Assembly: GCA_903907995.1 (NCBI GenBank)
Contig: CAIVQH010000016.1
Coordinates: 80,813 to 144,812 of the forward strand
Origin: an uncultured Verrucomicrobiota bacterium
GTDB taxonomy: Bacteria > Verrucomicrobiota > Verrucomicrobiia > Limisphaerales > UBA9464
Reading direction: 5' to 3'
DNA length: 64,000 nt
A program made the position numbers and the translations under genes. The notes under the pieces are model-generated. The model was not told the origin of the DNA and did not search any database. It saw nothing but the letters and a program-made list of their open reading frames with translations. Within the stretch, counting starts at the first letter, position 1. Every line of letters begins with the position of its first letter. Shown one piece after another: positions 26,007 through 38,052 of the stretch.

Positions 26007-26111
26007 TGTCCCCAGTTAATCGGAGACAGGCAAAGCGGACCGAAGAAGTCGTGCGCGAAAGGTCGATTCCCCGTTTCGCCTTTTGCCGCTTCCGTGTTTG
26101 CTCTCACCTCC

Positions 26112-29129
<3,018 letters not shown>

Positions 29130-29151
29130 GGCGATCAAAAGCTGTCTGCGA

Positions 29152-31761
29152 ATGAAACAAAAGATCCCATGCGGCCGCCAGCCGGCGGTGCCGGGTTTCC
29201 GGTGGCTGAGGCTGCTGGCCCTGCTCTGCTGCGGAGGGCTGCTGGTGCCCGCTCTGCAGGCGCAGAACCGGTCGGCGGACCGGCTGGCATTTGAGGCGGC
29301 GTCGCGGGACTTCAACTCGCAGCAGTGGGACCGGGCGGTGAAGGAGTTTTCCGACCTCGAGTCCAAGTTCGCCAAATCCCCGCTGCGTGCCGAGGCCGGC
29401 CAGCTACGCCTGTTCGCGCAGGCCGAGGCGACGGCGGCGCATGGCGATCTGGCGGCGGCGGGCGATCTCTTTGCGCAGTTCCAGCGCAGTTTTCCGGCGT
29501 CGGCCCAGGCGGGTCATGCCGCGTTGCGGGAGGCGTCAATCCGTTTGAAACTCGGCGATTCCAAGGCGGCGGTCGCGGTCCTTGCCGCGACCAACAGCCC
29601 GTTTGTGCGGGTGGTGTTGGAAGGCAAGGATACAGAACTGATTTTCGGCGGCCTGCTGCTGAAGGCGGAGGCGCTGGTGGCGGCGAAGGAGCTCACGCTC
29701 GCGGAAACGGCCCTGATCCAGGCCTCCGGCAGCGCCAAGTCGTCCCGGGACGAGTGGGAACGCCTGCGCCTCCTGGTCGAGGTTCAGGATGCCGCCGGAC
29801 GACCGCTGGATGCGGCGCAGACAGCGCAAAAGCTGAAGGCGGTCGCCGAGAAGGATACGGCTCTGGCCGGACGTCGGGCAGAGGCGGTCGCGCTGACCGG
29901 CCGGCTGTGGCTGCGCCAGGGCGACACCAACCGCGCGATTGCCGAGTATCAGGCGAACGTGGTTCCCGGCACCCCGGCCGACTACCTGCGTGAAGCCACT
30001 TTCGCGCTCGCCGACGCCTACCTGAGCCGGGGTGAGCTGGCCAAGGCGCGTGACCGTTTGGAGGCCTTCGTGACCGCGCAGCCGGCCGATGCGGAGCTGA
30101 ACCGGGCGCGCCTGCTGCTGGGACAGACCCAGTTCCGGCAATATCAGGAGGCCGTGGCGGCGAGGCAGACCGCAGCCGCCTCGACGCTGCTGACGCTGGC
30201 GGCGACCCAGTATCAGTCGGCGCTGACCAACCAGCCGGCGGCGGAACTGCTGGGGCCGTTGCTGTTGGCGCGGGGCTGGACGCTCTGGGAGGAAGGCCTG
30301 ACCGGCGGCATTCCGGACCGCGTGCGTGAGGCGGGCAGCAATTTCCTGGCGGCCGCCACGGCGCTGCCCCATGGAGGGGATCAGGCGGTGGCGCGCTTCA
30401 AGGCCGCCGACTGCCAGTTCCAGCTCGGCTACGTGGCGAGCTCGCTGACGAACTATCTGGCCGTGCTGGATGGCTACGCAGACGTGCCTGCCGTGGCGGA
30501 ACTGATCGAGCCGGCGGCGGGCCAGGCCGTGCTGGCTGCCACCCAATCGGGCAGCCGCGAAGCCGCCGAACGGGCGATGATGCGGTTGCTCGCCGTCAAC
30601 CCGGGCGGCGCGGGGGCGGCGCGCGGGGCGCTGCTGCTGGGGCAGTCACTGGCCAAGAACGGCGACATTGCGCGGGCACGGGAGACCCTGGGCGGCTTTT
30701 TGGCGAAATTCCCGGAAACCTCCCTGAAACCCGAGGTGGAACTGATGCTGGGCACGGTCGAACTGCGGGCGCGCAACTGGACGAACGCCCTGGAATCGCT
30801 GGGAAACTGGCTGAAAGCCAACCCGAACCACCCGCAGGTGCCCCGGGCGGAATTTGACCGGGCCTGGGCGTCGGCGCAGGCGGGCCTGACGACCAACGCA
30901 ACAGCGGAATTTGCCCTGCTGGCCGCGCGTTTCCCCACCAACACCCTGGCCCCAACGGCGCAGCTTTGGCTCGCGGACAACTATTTCCGGCAGGGCGATT
31001 ACATCGGCGCGGAAATGGCGTGCAAGGCGCTCGTCACCAACACCGCCTGGACCGGTTCGGAAGCCTGGCACCGGGCCCGGTTCTGGGCGGCAGAGGCGGC
31101 CCGCAAGCGGCAGAGCTTCGGCAGCTCAAGCCAGCAGTTGCTGGACATCCTGAACGACAAGAGCACCCCGACCAACTGGGTCGTGGCGGCCTATTTTGCG
31201 CTGGGTGAGCTGCGGCTGGAACAGCCGGCGGATGACCCCGCCAAACCCCTTGGCAACGTGAGCCTTGCCCTGGAGGCCTTCACGGCGGTGGCCCAGCTGA
31301 CCAACGCGCCCCAGGCCGCGCCGGCACTGGGCAAGATGGCCGACTGCCACCTGCAGTTGGCCGCCCTGAACACCAACAGCTACACGCGGGCGGCGGAGCT
31401 GTATCAGCGGGCCCTGGAGTTTCCCGGCGCCGATCTGGCGGTGCGATGCAAGGCGACGGTGGGCCTGGGAATCGTGCAGGAAAAACTCGCCCAGCGGGCC
31501 GGTGCGGACGCCGGGCCTTTCTGGGCGGCGGCGCTGAACCGCTATCTGGATGTGGCGCACGGCAAGCTGTGCCGGCCAGGCGAGGTCATGGACCCGTGGT
31601 GGGTGAAAGAGGCCGGACGCGATGCGGGGCAGGTGCTGGAACTGACGGGCAAATGGCGCGAGGCCGCCTTGCTGTACGACTGGCTGGCCGGCGAACTGCC
31701 GGCCCAGCAGGCGGCGTGGCGGGCCCGGGCTGTCCAGGCACGCCAGCAGGCAGGTGGCTGA
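29152..31761 (+). CDS. Large exported TPR protein
   Basis: Protein of 869 aa with signal peptide (FRWLRLLALLCCGGLLVPALQAQ). The rest is helical TPR-like repeats. FEAASRDFNSQQWDRAVKEFSDLESKF near residue 43 resembles the BamD/YbgF (TolA-binding CpoB) type, and many later units follow the A-x-x-x-Y-Q/E pattern, for example ARETLGGFLAKFPETSLKPEVELMLG and YFRQGDYIGAEMACKALV. The role is probably periplasmic or outer-membrane scaffolding. It lies 22 bp after uvrA and converges on a second TPR gene that borders the exosortase gene. That location suggests a part in the exosortase-linked surface or polysaccharide system, an inference from position only. Confidence 0.75.
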   Translation: MKQKIPCGRQPAVPGFRWLRLLALLCCGGLLVPALQAQNRSADRLAFEAASRDFNSQQWDRAVKEFSDLESKFAKSPLRAEAGQLRLFAQAEATAAHGDLAAAGDLFAQFQRSFPASAQAGHAALREASIRLKLGDSKAAVAVLAATNSPFVRVVLEGKDTELIFGGLLLKAEALVAAKELTLAETALIQASGSAKSSRDEWERLRLLVEVQDAAGRPLDAAQTAQKLKAVAEKDTALAGRRAEAVALTGRLWLRQGDTNRAIAEYQANVVPGTPADYLREATFALADAYLSRGELAKARDRLEAFVTAQPADAELNRARLLLGQTQFRQYQEAVAARQTAAASTLLTLAATQYQSALTNQPAAELLGPLLLARGWTLWEEGLTGGIPDRVREAGSNFLAAATALPHGGDQAVARFKAADCQFQLGYVASSLTNYLAVLDGYADVPAVAELIEPAAGQAVLAATQSGSREAAERAMMRLLAVNPGGAGAARGALLLGQSLAKNGDIARARETLGGFLAKFPETSLKPEVELMLGTVELRARNWTNALESLGNWLKANPNHPQVPRAEFDRAWASAQAGLTTNATAEFALLAARFPTNTLAPTAQLWLADNYFRQGDYIGAEMACKALVTNTAWTGSEAWHRARFWAAEAARKRQSFGSSSQQLLDILNDKSTPTNWVVAAYFALGELRLEQPADDPAKPLGNVSLALEAFTAVAQLTNAPQAAPALGKMADCHLQLAALNTNSYTRAAELYQRALEFPGADLAVRCKATVGLGIVQEKLAQRAGADAGPFWAAALNRYLDVAHGKLCRPGEVMDPWWVKEAGRDAGQVLELTGKWREAALLYDWLAGELPAQQAAWRARAVQARQQAGG

Positions 31762-31787
31762 CCCGACATGGACAACGACGGCGGCAA

Positions 31788-33545
31788 CTAGCGGAGCCGG
31801 GCTTGGATGCGGGCTTCGTTGACCAGCTTCGCCTCCTCGGGGAGCAGTTTGGTCTGGGCGGCGAGCTTCAGGTATTCGCGGGCCCGGGAGGTGTCACCCG
31901 TTTTCGCCAGGAACACGCCCATCATGGCCGCCATGGCCGGCCGGCGCAGCTCCGAGGGGTCCAGCGAGTTCATCAGATCCACGGCGGCCTGGGCCTCACC
32001 GCGTCGCAGCAGGGCAAAGGCATAGGTGGAGATGTGGAGCGGATTCTTGGGCGACACGGCGTGCAGCTGGTCGGCCAGTTTCTGCAGGTTGGAATCATCC
32101 ACGCCCAGCAACAGTCCGAGATAGACCACGTTGTTCAGCGTCGAGGGATCGTTGGGTTTCAGGGTCTGAAAACTTTTGGCCACCCGGAACTGGCCGAGCG
32201 TGTCATCCTTGAGCAGGTAGTTGCGCTGCAGCGTCAGCAGCGCGTTCTCCACGCCCTTGCCGCTGTTCACCACGGCCCACAGGCTGGCCTCGGCCTGCTT
32301 CGGCATGTTCCAGCGGGTGGCCATGGTGACGAGCATCTCCAGCTGGGAGGAGTTGTTGTCCGCCTCGGTGATGGCCTTCGACCACAGCCCGTCCACTTCC
32401 GCCGTGCTCCGGTCCGCGCTGCCCAGATAAAGCGCCGCGAAGGCATCGTAAGCATAACGAAGGCTCTCAAAGCCCGGCCATTGCACGCTGCGGACCCAGT
32501 TGCGCAAGCCCAGCCAGTCGCCCAGCCCGATGTAGAGATCGGCGATGCTCATGCCCACCGGCGTAGGTTGGCGGACTTCAGGGGGCAGGGAGCGCACCCA
32601 GTTCATGGCGTATGGGGTCTGGCCGCTGTCCTTCAGCCAGACCAGCAGCTGAACCAGATCCTCGGGCGATTTGACGGCCAGCGCCTGCATGGATTGCAGG
32701 CGGTTGGTGTAGTCCGGGGAATGGCTCCCATGGAGCGCACCCAGGTAAAGGAGGCGATTCGCGAAACTGAGATTGGTCTGGGCGACCAGCTGGGTGGCCT
32801 GCCGCATGGCTTCGTTCCACTGCTGATGGTCGATGGCATCCTGGGTCAGCAAGGCGAGTGCCTCGGTCCGGTTCGCGGAATTGGTGACCAGGAGCCGGAG
32901 GGATTGGCGCGCCTCCTCCTGTTTCGAGAGGGTCCCGGCAAAAAGGCGGATCTTGGCCAGATTGAACTGGTGGGCGCTGTTGGTCGGATCCAACCGCGCG
33001 GCCTCGGCCATATGGTATTCCGCCTGCTGTTTGTCACCCACACCCAGCGCCACGGCGCCAGCGGTGTCATGAAAGTAGGCAGGCAAGGCCGAGTTCGTCG
33101 GGTAGCGGCTCAACGCGCGAAACGCGGAGAAGTAGTCCTTGAAGGACAGCGCCGTCTGCGCCCAGACGATGAGATTGGTGGAATTCCAAGGCTCCAGTTC
33201 GGCCACACGTTCCCGCCAGAGCACGGCATCGCGGGCCCGGTAGCGGTCGGCCATGTTCGCCATCAGGCGCGTGGCGCGCAGGTTGGTGGGATCGACCGTT
33301 CCCAGAATTCGCCGGGCTATCCGGGAGGATTCGTCCAGCCGGCCGGCACGAAACAGCCGTTCGGCATTGTCGAGCTGCGTGTTCTTGGTCCAGCGGAGAT
33401 AGGCGGTTTCGCCCTTCCAGCGCCAGAGGCCAAAGACCAAGCCCGAGGCCAGCAGGATGAGGAACCCGGCACGCAGAGCGCGATAGATGCCGCTGGGAGT
33501 GCGGACGCTCTTGCGTACGAGCCGGACTTGTCTCTGTTGTTCCAT
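31788..33545 (-). CDS. Membrane-anchored TPR protein
   Basis: Protein of 585 aa. A basic N-terminus is followed by a single anchor helix (residues about 24-42, ALRAGFLILLASGLVFGLW). TPR-like repeats follow, beginning TQLDNAERLFRAGRLDESSRIARRIL. Near the C-terminus are HISTYAFALLRRGEAQAAVDLMNSL and GVFLAKTGDTSRAREYLKLAA. The domain should face the periplasm. It is divergent from the exosortase gene (222 bp gap) and convergent with the 869-aa TPR gene. TPR proteins are regular companions of exosortase/EPS loci (for example PrsT-type), so a link is plausible but not shown. No enzymatic motif is seen. Confidence 0.75.
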   Translation of the reverse strand: MEQQRQVRLVRKSVRTPSGIYRALRAGFLILLASGLVFGLWRWKGETAYLRWTKNTQLDNAERLFRAGRLDESSRIARRILGTVDPTNLRATRLMANMADRYRARDAVLWRERVAELEPWNSTNLIVWAQTALSFKDYFSAFRALSRYPTNSALPAYFHDTAGAVALGVGDKQQAEYHMAEAARLDPTNSAHQFNLAKIRLFAGTLSKQEEARQSLRLLVTNSANRTEALALLTQDAIDHQQWNEAMRQATQLVAQTNLSFANRLLYLGALHGSHSPDYTNRLQSMQALAVKSPEDLVQLLVWLKDSGQTPYAMNWVRSLPPEVRQPTPVGMSIADLYIGLGDWLGLRNWVRSVQWPGFESLRYAYDAFAALYLGSADRSTAEVDGLWSKAITEADNNSSQLEMLVTMATRWNMPKQAEASLWAVVNSGKGVENALLTLQRNYLLKDDTLGQFRVAKSFQTLKPNDPSTLNNVVYLGLLLGVDDSNLQKLADQLHAVSPKNPLHISTYAFALLRRGEAQAAVDLMNSLDPSELRRPAMAAMMGVFLAKTGDTSRAREYLKLAAQTKLLPEEAKLVNEARIQARLR

Positions 33546-33767
33546 GCCTCAGCCTTGCTTAAAGCGTAAGCCAGTTTCAAGGGCGTCCGCTTGGTCGCTC
33601 CCCCACAGCCAACGCCATGTGCCGCCAGCGACGCGGTTCCGGGCGACTCACGGGTGAAGTTTTCCGTCCGGAAATGTCTGGGATGAAATAGCTTTGGAAG
33701 GATGGAGCCGGGCCCGGCTTTGCTTTGGCGTTTGAAATCGGGCCGGCCGTGAGCTAAGGGGCAGGCA

Positions 33768-35300
33768 GTGAATTGGACCACGATACGACCTTTGCTGCTC
33801 CCCAGCCTGATGTTCGGAGGACTGTGGTTGACGCTCTTCGCCCAGGTTTCCGGCGAATGGTCGGTGGTGCCGCAATACAGCTACGGCTGGGCGGTGCCGC
33901 TGCTGGCTGGCTGGGCGGCGTGGAACCGCTGGCTGGCCCGACCGGCTCCCGGGAAGGGGCGCTCCACCGGAGTTTCGCTGCTGCTCGCGACCGGTCTGCT
34001 CCTGCTGTTCGGCCTCACCCGCCTGGTGCAGGAAGGCAACCGGGACTGGCGCCTGGTGAGCTGGCTGCTGGGGGGCGAGGTGGCCGGCTTGAGCGCTCTC
34101 GCGCTGGCCTGGGCCGGCGGGTGGCCCTGGCTCAGGCATTTCGCGTTCGTCCTGCTTTTCCCCCTGGTGGCCGTGCCGTGGCCCAGTGCGCTGGAGGATC
34201 CGCTGGTGCATGGCCTCATGCAGTTCGTCGCGCGGTCGGCGGCAGGAATCCTGCAGGAGCTGGGCATTCAGGCGGTGGCTCAGGGCAACATCATCGTGCT
34301 CGCCGCCGGTCCGGTCGGGGTGGATGAGGCGTGCAGCGGCATCCAGGCGTCCGTGATGGTTTCACTCTTTCTCGGGGAGATGTTTGGCTTCCTGCGGATG
34401 GAGCGCCTGAAACTGTTTCTCTTTTCCGTGGTCTGGGCCTTTTTCTGCAACATCGGCCGGACCTTTTTCCTGTGCTACATGGCCTACCGCCAGGGGCTGG
34501 CGGCCGTGCCCCAATGGCATGACACGGCGGGCTATTCGCTGATGGCGGTCTGTTACGGCGGCATTTTCGGGCTGGCCATCTGGTGGGACCGGCAGGGGGT
34601 GATGGAATCCGTGGGCACACCGCCCGCTTCCACCGTGGCCCGCCGGCTGCCTGGGGGCGTGCTGGTTGCCGGCCTGGTCTGGCTGGCGGCCGTCGCGGTG
34701 GCGACTGAGTGGTGGTACCGGCGGGGCGAGGCGCGGGCGGCGGCGCAGCGCGGCTGGATGGTGCGGTTCCCGGATGAGGCGGCCTACAAGGCGAAGGAGT
34801 ATTCGGAGCGCGAGCGCACGCTGCTTCGTTACAACGAATCCTATGGGCGCGAGTGGAAAGATGCCGCCGGGCACGGCTGGGTGTTCAATTTTTTCCGCTG
34901 GGACACGGGCAACGCCGGGGCCGACAACGCGAAGTACCACCGGCCCACGGTCTGCCTGGCCGATGTCGGCTATCTGCTGCAGCGCTCGGAACCGCTCCAT
35001 GAGGTCGTGGTCAACGGGGTGCGGCTGCCGGTGCGGCAATACCGTTTCACGGCCGGCCTCACGTCGCTCGACAGTTTTTACTGCCTTTGGGACGAGCTCA
35101 GCCGGCCGGGATATACCGATCCCACCGCCAGCTGGGACCCCGCGAACTGGTCCGCCCGCGCACGGTTTCAGAATGTGCTCGCCGGGCGGCGAGGCGGGGG
35201 CATCCAGCTGGTCAATGCGGCGGTGTTCGACGCCGAGTCACCGGCGGTGGCGGCGCGGGAGTTTGAACAGATGTTGACACGTGTGATCGTGCCCCGCTGA
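33768..35300 (+). CDS. Exosortase fused to EpsI-like domain
   Basis: Protein of 510 aa starting at GTG 33768, with AGGGGCAGG upstream. Residues 1-280 form a polytopic exosortase/archaeosortase domain with the transpeptidase triad: Cys189 in GVDEACSGIQ, Arg231 in CNIGRTFFLCY and His251 in QWHDTAGY. A further helix (about 295-315) anchors a periplasmic EpsI-like C-terminus (KYHRPTVCLADVGYLL, VRQYRFTAGLTSLDSFYCLWDE). Exosortases cleave C-terminal sorting signals and transfer proteins to the cell surface, often with exopolysaccharide. In Verrucomicrobia the known type is XrtC with VPDSG-CTERM substrates, but the subtype cannot be fixed from here, and no obvious CTERM substrate is encoded in the window. 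Confidence 0.9.
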   Translation: MNWTTIRPLLLPSLMFGGLWLTLFAQVSGEWSVVPQYSYGWAVPLLAGWAAWNRWLARPAPGKGRSTGVSLLLATGLLLLFGLTRLVQEGNRDWRLVSWLLGGEVAGLSALALAWAGGWPWLRHFAFVLLFPLVAVPWPSALEDPLVHGLMQFVARSAAGILQELGIQAVAQGNIIVLAAGPVGVDEACSGIQASVMVSLFLGEMFGFLRMERLKLFLFSVVWAFFCNIGRTFFLCYMAYRQGLAAVPQWHDTAGYSLMAVCYGGIFGLAIWWDRQGVMESVGTPPASTVARRLPGGVLVAGLVWLAAVAVATEWWYRRGEARAAAQRGWMVRFPDEAAYKAKEYSERERTLLRYNESYGREWKDAAGHGWVFNFFRWDTGNAGADNAKYHRPTVCLADVGYLLQRSEPLHEVVVNGVRLPVRQYRFTAGLTSLDSFYCLWDELSRPGYTDPTASWDPANWSARARFQNVLAGRRGGGIQLVNAAVFDAESPAVAAREFEQMLTRVIVPR

Positions 35301-35315
35301 GCCCCCGTTCCACGC

Positions 35316-36365
35316 TCAGAAGGTGAGCCCGATCGTGGACTGGATCTGGAGTTCGTTGCGGTCGATGCCGGCCGGCGGCCTGGAGTCGTACTCGTCCACG
35401 ACGTTGAGGTTGATCGTCATCCGCTTGAAGAGGGGATAACTCACGCCAAGGTCGAACCGGATGCGGTAGGAGCCGAAATCGGCGACATCCGGCGAGACCG
35501 AAAGCCGCTGGGTGACGTTCAGCTTTTCCAGCACGTTCCAGGTCAGGTTCTCGCCGATGCGCAGGGACATGTAGGAGCGGTTGGGCGAAGAGAGGTACAC
35601 CAGCGACTCATACTGGAGGCCGAGTTCGGTGTTCACGGTCAGCTTGGGGCGCTGGACGATCTTGTAGCCCATGCCCACGCCCTCATGGAATTCGAGCTCG
35701 AGCTGGCGGATCACGTCGTAGCCGGCACCGCCCTGATTGTAGGCGTAAATTCGTCGCTTTTCGTCCACGTCGGTCTCGGTTTTCAGGGAGCCATCCGAGC
35801 GGTCGGCCGCCTGCTGCTTGTTCACGAGCCCGTAGGCGCTGTGGAAGTCGGCGAAATTGCGCAGACGGTTCCAGGAATGGTTCGCACTGGCGTTGACGTA
35901 AAAATTCTGGCGGTCCGAGGTGCCGAAACCGAGGTCCATGCCGAGCTGCACGTTGCCATGCCAGTTCGTCGTGAACGGCTGCAGCCAGTGGGGGGCCCAG
36001 CCGGTGAGGAAGAAGCCCGGGGCATTGGTTTTGAGGGCCGCGACCGGGGCCGGTGTGGACACCGCCGGGGCCGGCTTGGGCGGCGGCGTCGCGGCGACCG
36101 CAGGGGGTGCGTTTGTCGGGGCCGGCGGCACGACCGTTTCCCGCTTGGCGATGTCCGCCTTGGGTATGCGGAGCTTGCCCAGCGAGAGGGACTTGATAAC
36201 CACGCGCTCGTCGTCCTCGGAACTTACCTCCCCGCTGAGGCGGTCACCGTTGCGGAGTGTAATCGTCACTTTGTCCGCACCCCACGCCGGCAACCCGGCG
36301 AGCAGTAGGAGTGCCAGCGCGAGCGCGTCAGTTCTTCGGCTTCTTTTTGTCACTTGGAACGGCAT
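35316..36365 (-). CDS. DUF481-like outer-membrane beta-barrel protein
   Basis: Exported protein of about 349 aa. I start at ATG 36365 (a GTG at 36353 is equally possible), giving signal peptide LALALLLLAGLPAWG. The N-terminal domain KVTITLRNGDRLSGEVSSEDDERVVIKS is the small beta domain usual before DUF481. A Pro/Ala linker follows. Then comes a barrel region with alternating strands (NVQLGMDLGFGTSDRQNFYVNASANHSW, ELQIQSTIGLTF at the end). DUF481 proteins are salt-induced or porin-like outer-membrane proteins of unknown function. The start overlaps the end of the upstream gene (36328-37254) by up to 38 bp, so the two are likely co-translated. Confidence 0.75.
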   Translation of the reverse strand: MPFQVTKRSRRTDALALALLLLAGLPAWGADKVTITLRNGDRLSGEVSSEDDERVVIKSLSLGKLRIPKADIAKRETVVPPAPTNAPPAVAATPPPKPAPAVSTPAPVAALKTNAPGFFLTGWAPHWLQPFTTNWHGNVQLGMDLGFGTSDRQNFYVNASANHSWNRLRNFADFHSAYGLVNKQQAADRSDGSLKTETDVDEKRRIYAYNQGGAGYDVIRQLELEFHEGVGMGYKIVQRPKLTVNTELGLQYESLVYLSSPNRSYMSLRIGENLTWNVLEKLNVTQRLSVSPDVADFGSYRIRFDLGVSYPLFKRMTINLNVVDEYDSRPPAGIDRNELQIQSTIGLTF

Positions 36366-37254
36366 TCGTGGATGCGGACGGTGCCTGCGTGGGCGGCTGC
36401 AGCGCCTGGCGGGCGGCGGCCAGTTCCGTCTCGGAGAGAGCCGGAACATCGGTGCGGTCAATTCGTCGCGCGCCTCCAACGACTGCGGCCTCGCCGTTTT
36501 CATTCACACGAAGTTGCGGACGCCGGTTGGTCACCAGCCAGGTCTGCTGGGCCACCACGTTCCCGTCCGGGTCAAAATGCTGGTACCGGCACTCGGTCGC
36601 GCCGAACTGGTGGATCACATGGAGATGGCTCTGCCGGTCGAAGACCCATTGCGGCGGGTTGAAGGTCACGAGCCCGCCCAGCGGCACCACCTTGAGCGTG
36701 TGCGCTCCGGAACTGTCGGTGATGCGCAGGTAGAGGCGCAGGCTCTTCAGGAAATTGGCCTGCTGGAGCAGGTAGCGGCGCTGCTCGGTCGTGCCATCCG
36801 GCCGGCTGATGCCGAAGGCCTGGTCCTCGTTCAGCGTCACCCCGTTTACAATCTCGAACGTCAGCGGGGCGCTGACATAGCTCGGACCGTCGTTTATGGG
36901 TGTAACCACGGCGGTGACGCGGTAGCTGCCGGCGCGGTCCAGGGCGAATAGCGGGGCCACGTCGAAACGCATCGTGCCGCCGGTCGCCTGCTCCAGGCTG
37001 AACTCGCCGGTGTCCGGCACCTCACTCAGCTTGTTCACCACCCCGCCTTCGGAGCGCTCGATGGTGAACGCGATCCACTGCGGGTGCGTGCCGAGCCGGA
37101 GGGGGGCCCCGGTGAAGTTGCTGACCTTGACCGCCAGCTGGAGCTCCTCGCCGGGCAGGAACTGCTCCTGCGCGGTGGACAGCTTCACATTGATCTGGGC
37201 GTTTACGGTGGTGATCAGGCACAGGCCGGCGATCGTGGCGAGCGGACGGAACAT
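36328..37254 (-). CDS. Exported protein of unknown function, beta-rich
   Basis: Protein of 308 aa with signal peptide FRPLATIAGLCLITTVNAQ. The N-terminal 130 residues look like an immunoglobulin-like beta sandwich (INVKLSTAQEQFLPGEELQLAVKVSNFTGAPLRLG, then AGSYRVTAVVTPIND). The middle part contains TLKVVPLGGLVTFNPPQWVFDRQSHLHVIHQFG and YQHFDPDGNVVAQQTW, and the tail is Pro/Lys-rich and probably disordered. I recognise no named family. It ends inside the DUF481-like gene start, so the two probably form an operon beside the exosortase. Confidence 0.65.
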   Translation of the reverse strand: MFRPLATIAGLCLITTVNAQINVKLSTAQEQFLPGEELQLAVKVSNFTGAPLRLGTHPQWIAFTIERSEGGVVNKLSEVPDTGEFSLEQATGGTMRFDVAPLFALDRAGSYRVTAVVTPINDGPSYVSAPLTFEIVNGVTLNEDQAFGISRPDGTTEQRRYLLQQANFLKSLRLYLRITDSSGAHTLKVVPLGGLVTFNPPQWVFDRQSHLHVIHQFGATECRYQHFDPDGNVVAQQTWLVTNRRPQLRVNENGEAAVVGGARRIDRTDVPALSETELAAARQALQPPTQAPSASTNAVPSDKKKPKN

Positions 37255-37307
37255 GGTGTGTGGAAACTAGGGAAGGCCGGCCCGGGCGCAAGGCTGGGGA
37301 AGTAATT

Positions 37308-37676
37308 TCAAAGCTCCGCCGGGCGGAAGCCGGCCCCGATAATGGAGCAGGCCTGGACAACCTTCAGGCCAAGCCGCGCGGCCTCCGCGAGGACCTCCGG
37401 CGATTCGGTGCCCGGATTCAGCCACAATTCGTCGCAGCCCCGGGCTGCGATGTCGGGGAGCAGCTTCAGCAGCACCGGCGGCGGCAGGTACACGCTGATC
37501 TTGCCGGGCCGGACCGGCACCTCGCCGATGCGGGCAAACGCGGGCTGACCCTCGATGACCGCCTCTTTCGGATTGACCGGATAAACCGTGTAGCCGGCCT
37601 GCAAAAAGGCGCGTACCGCCCGGTTGCCAAACTTGGCGCGGTCGGCCGAGGCCCCGAGGATCGCAATGGTGTCCAC
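37308..37676 (-). CDS. CoA-binding domain protein (YccU-like)
   Basis: Protein of 122 aa with the succinyl-CoA-synthetase-alpha type CoA-binding Rossmann fold: TIAILGASADRAKFGNRAVRAFLQAGYTVYPVNPK, SVYLPPPVLLKLLPDIAARGCDELWLNPGTES and VVQACSII near the end. I place the start at GTG 37676, immediately before DTIAILGAS. The ORF track's extra 37 residues include the tuf promoter region and have no similarity to the fold. Family members are small cytoplasmic proteins of unknown exact role that bind CoA or a related nucleotide. It is divergent from the tRNA-Thr-tuf unit. Confidence 0.83.
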   Translation of the reverse strand: MDTIAILGASADRAKFGNRAVRAFLQAGYTVYPVNPKEAVIEGQPAFARIGEVPVRPGKISVYLPPPVLLKLLPDIAARGCDELWLNPGTESPEVLAEAARLGLKVVQACSIIGAGFRPAEL

Positions 37677-37780
37677 AAACGCAGTCTGGCAAGACGGATT
37701 GCCCAGGCAAAGAATTGTGCGATTGTGCCTTCGGATCGGGAACGGGCGGAAACAAAAGTCTCCGTGCATCCAAAAACGCG

Positions 37781-37809
37781 TTGACACCCTCTGCCCCCCT
37801 ACCTATTTA
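37781..37809 (+). promoter_or_regulatory. Sigma70-type promoter of the tRNA-Thr-tuf-rplK cluster
   Basis: TTGACA at 37781-37786, a 17-bp spacer and TATTTA at 37804-37809 match the housekeeping consensus closely. The predicted start near 37816 lies about 110 bp before tRNA-Thr. It is the strongest sigma70-like promoter I see in the window, which suits a tRNA/EF-Tu transcription unit. Confidence 0.85.
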
Positions 37810-37924
37810 TGCGCGCCTCAATTACGAGTTGCAGGCGTCCGAATTTCGGTTTCTTGCCCTGTGGTAGGACGGGAAGCTGAAATTTTTTGTCGTCGAGAGG
37901 CGACGAATTTTGCCCCTTGGCAAG

Positions 37925-38000
<76 letters not shown>

Positions 38001-38052
38001 CGGGCCGCTTTGCAGCAGGACAGATAAACGAAACTTAGTAAAACGCAGTCAC

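Noticed and set aside
25854-26111. 86-residue N-terminal extension of UvrA in the ORF track
   Set aside because: It translates the antisense of the sigma-gene fragment and the vapB start region. UvrA homology begins at the ATG at 26112.
31446-33569. 707-aa plus-strand ORF opposite the TPR gene
   Set aside because: Gly/Val/Gln-rich mirror frame that also overlaps the end of the other TPR gene. The minus-strand protein has a proper anchor helix and TPR units.
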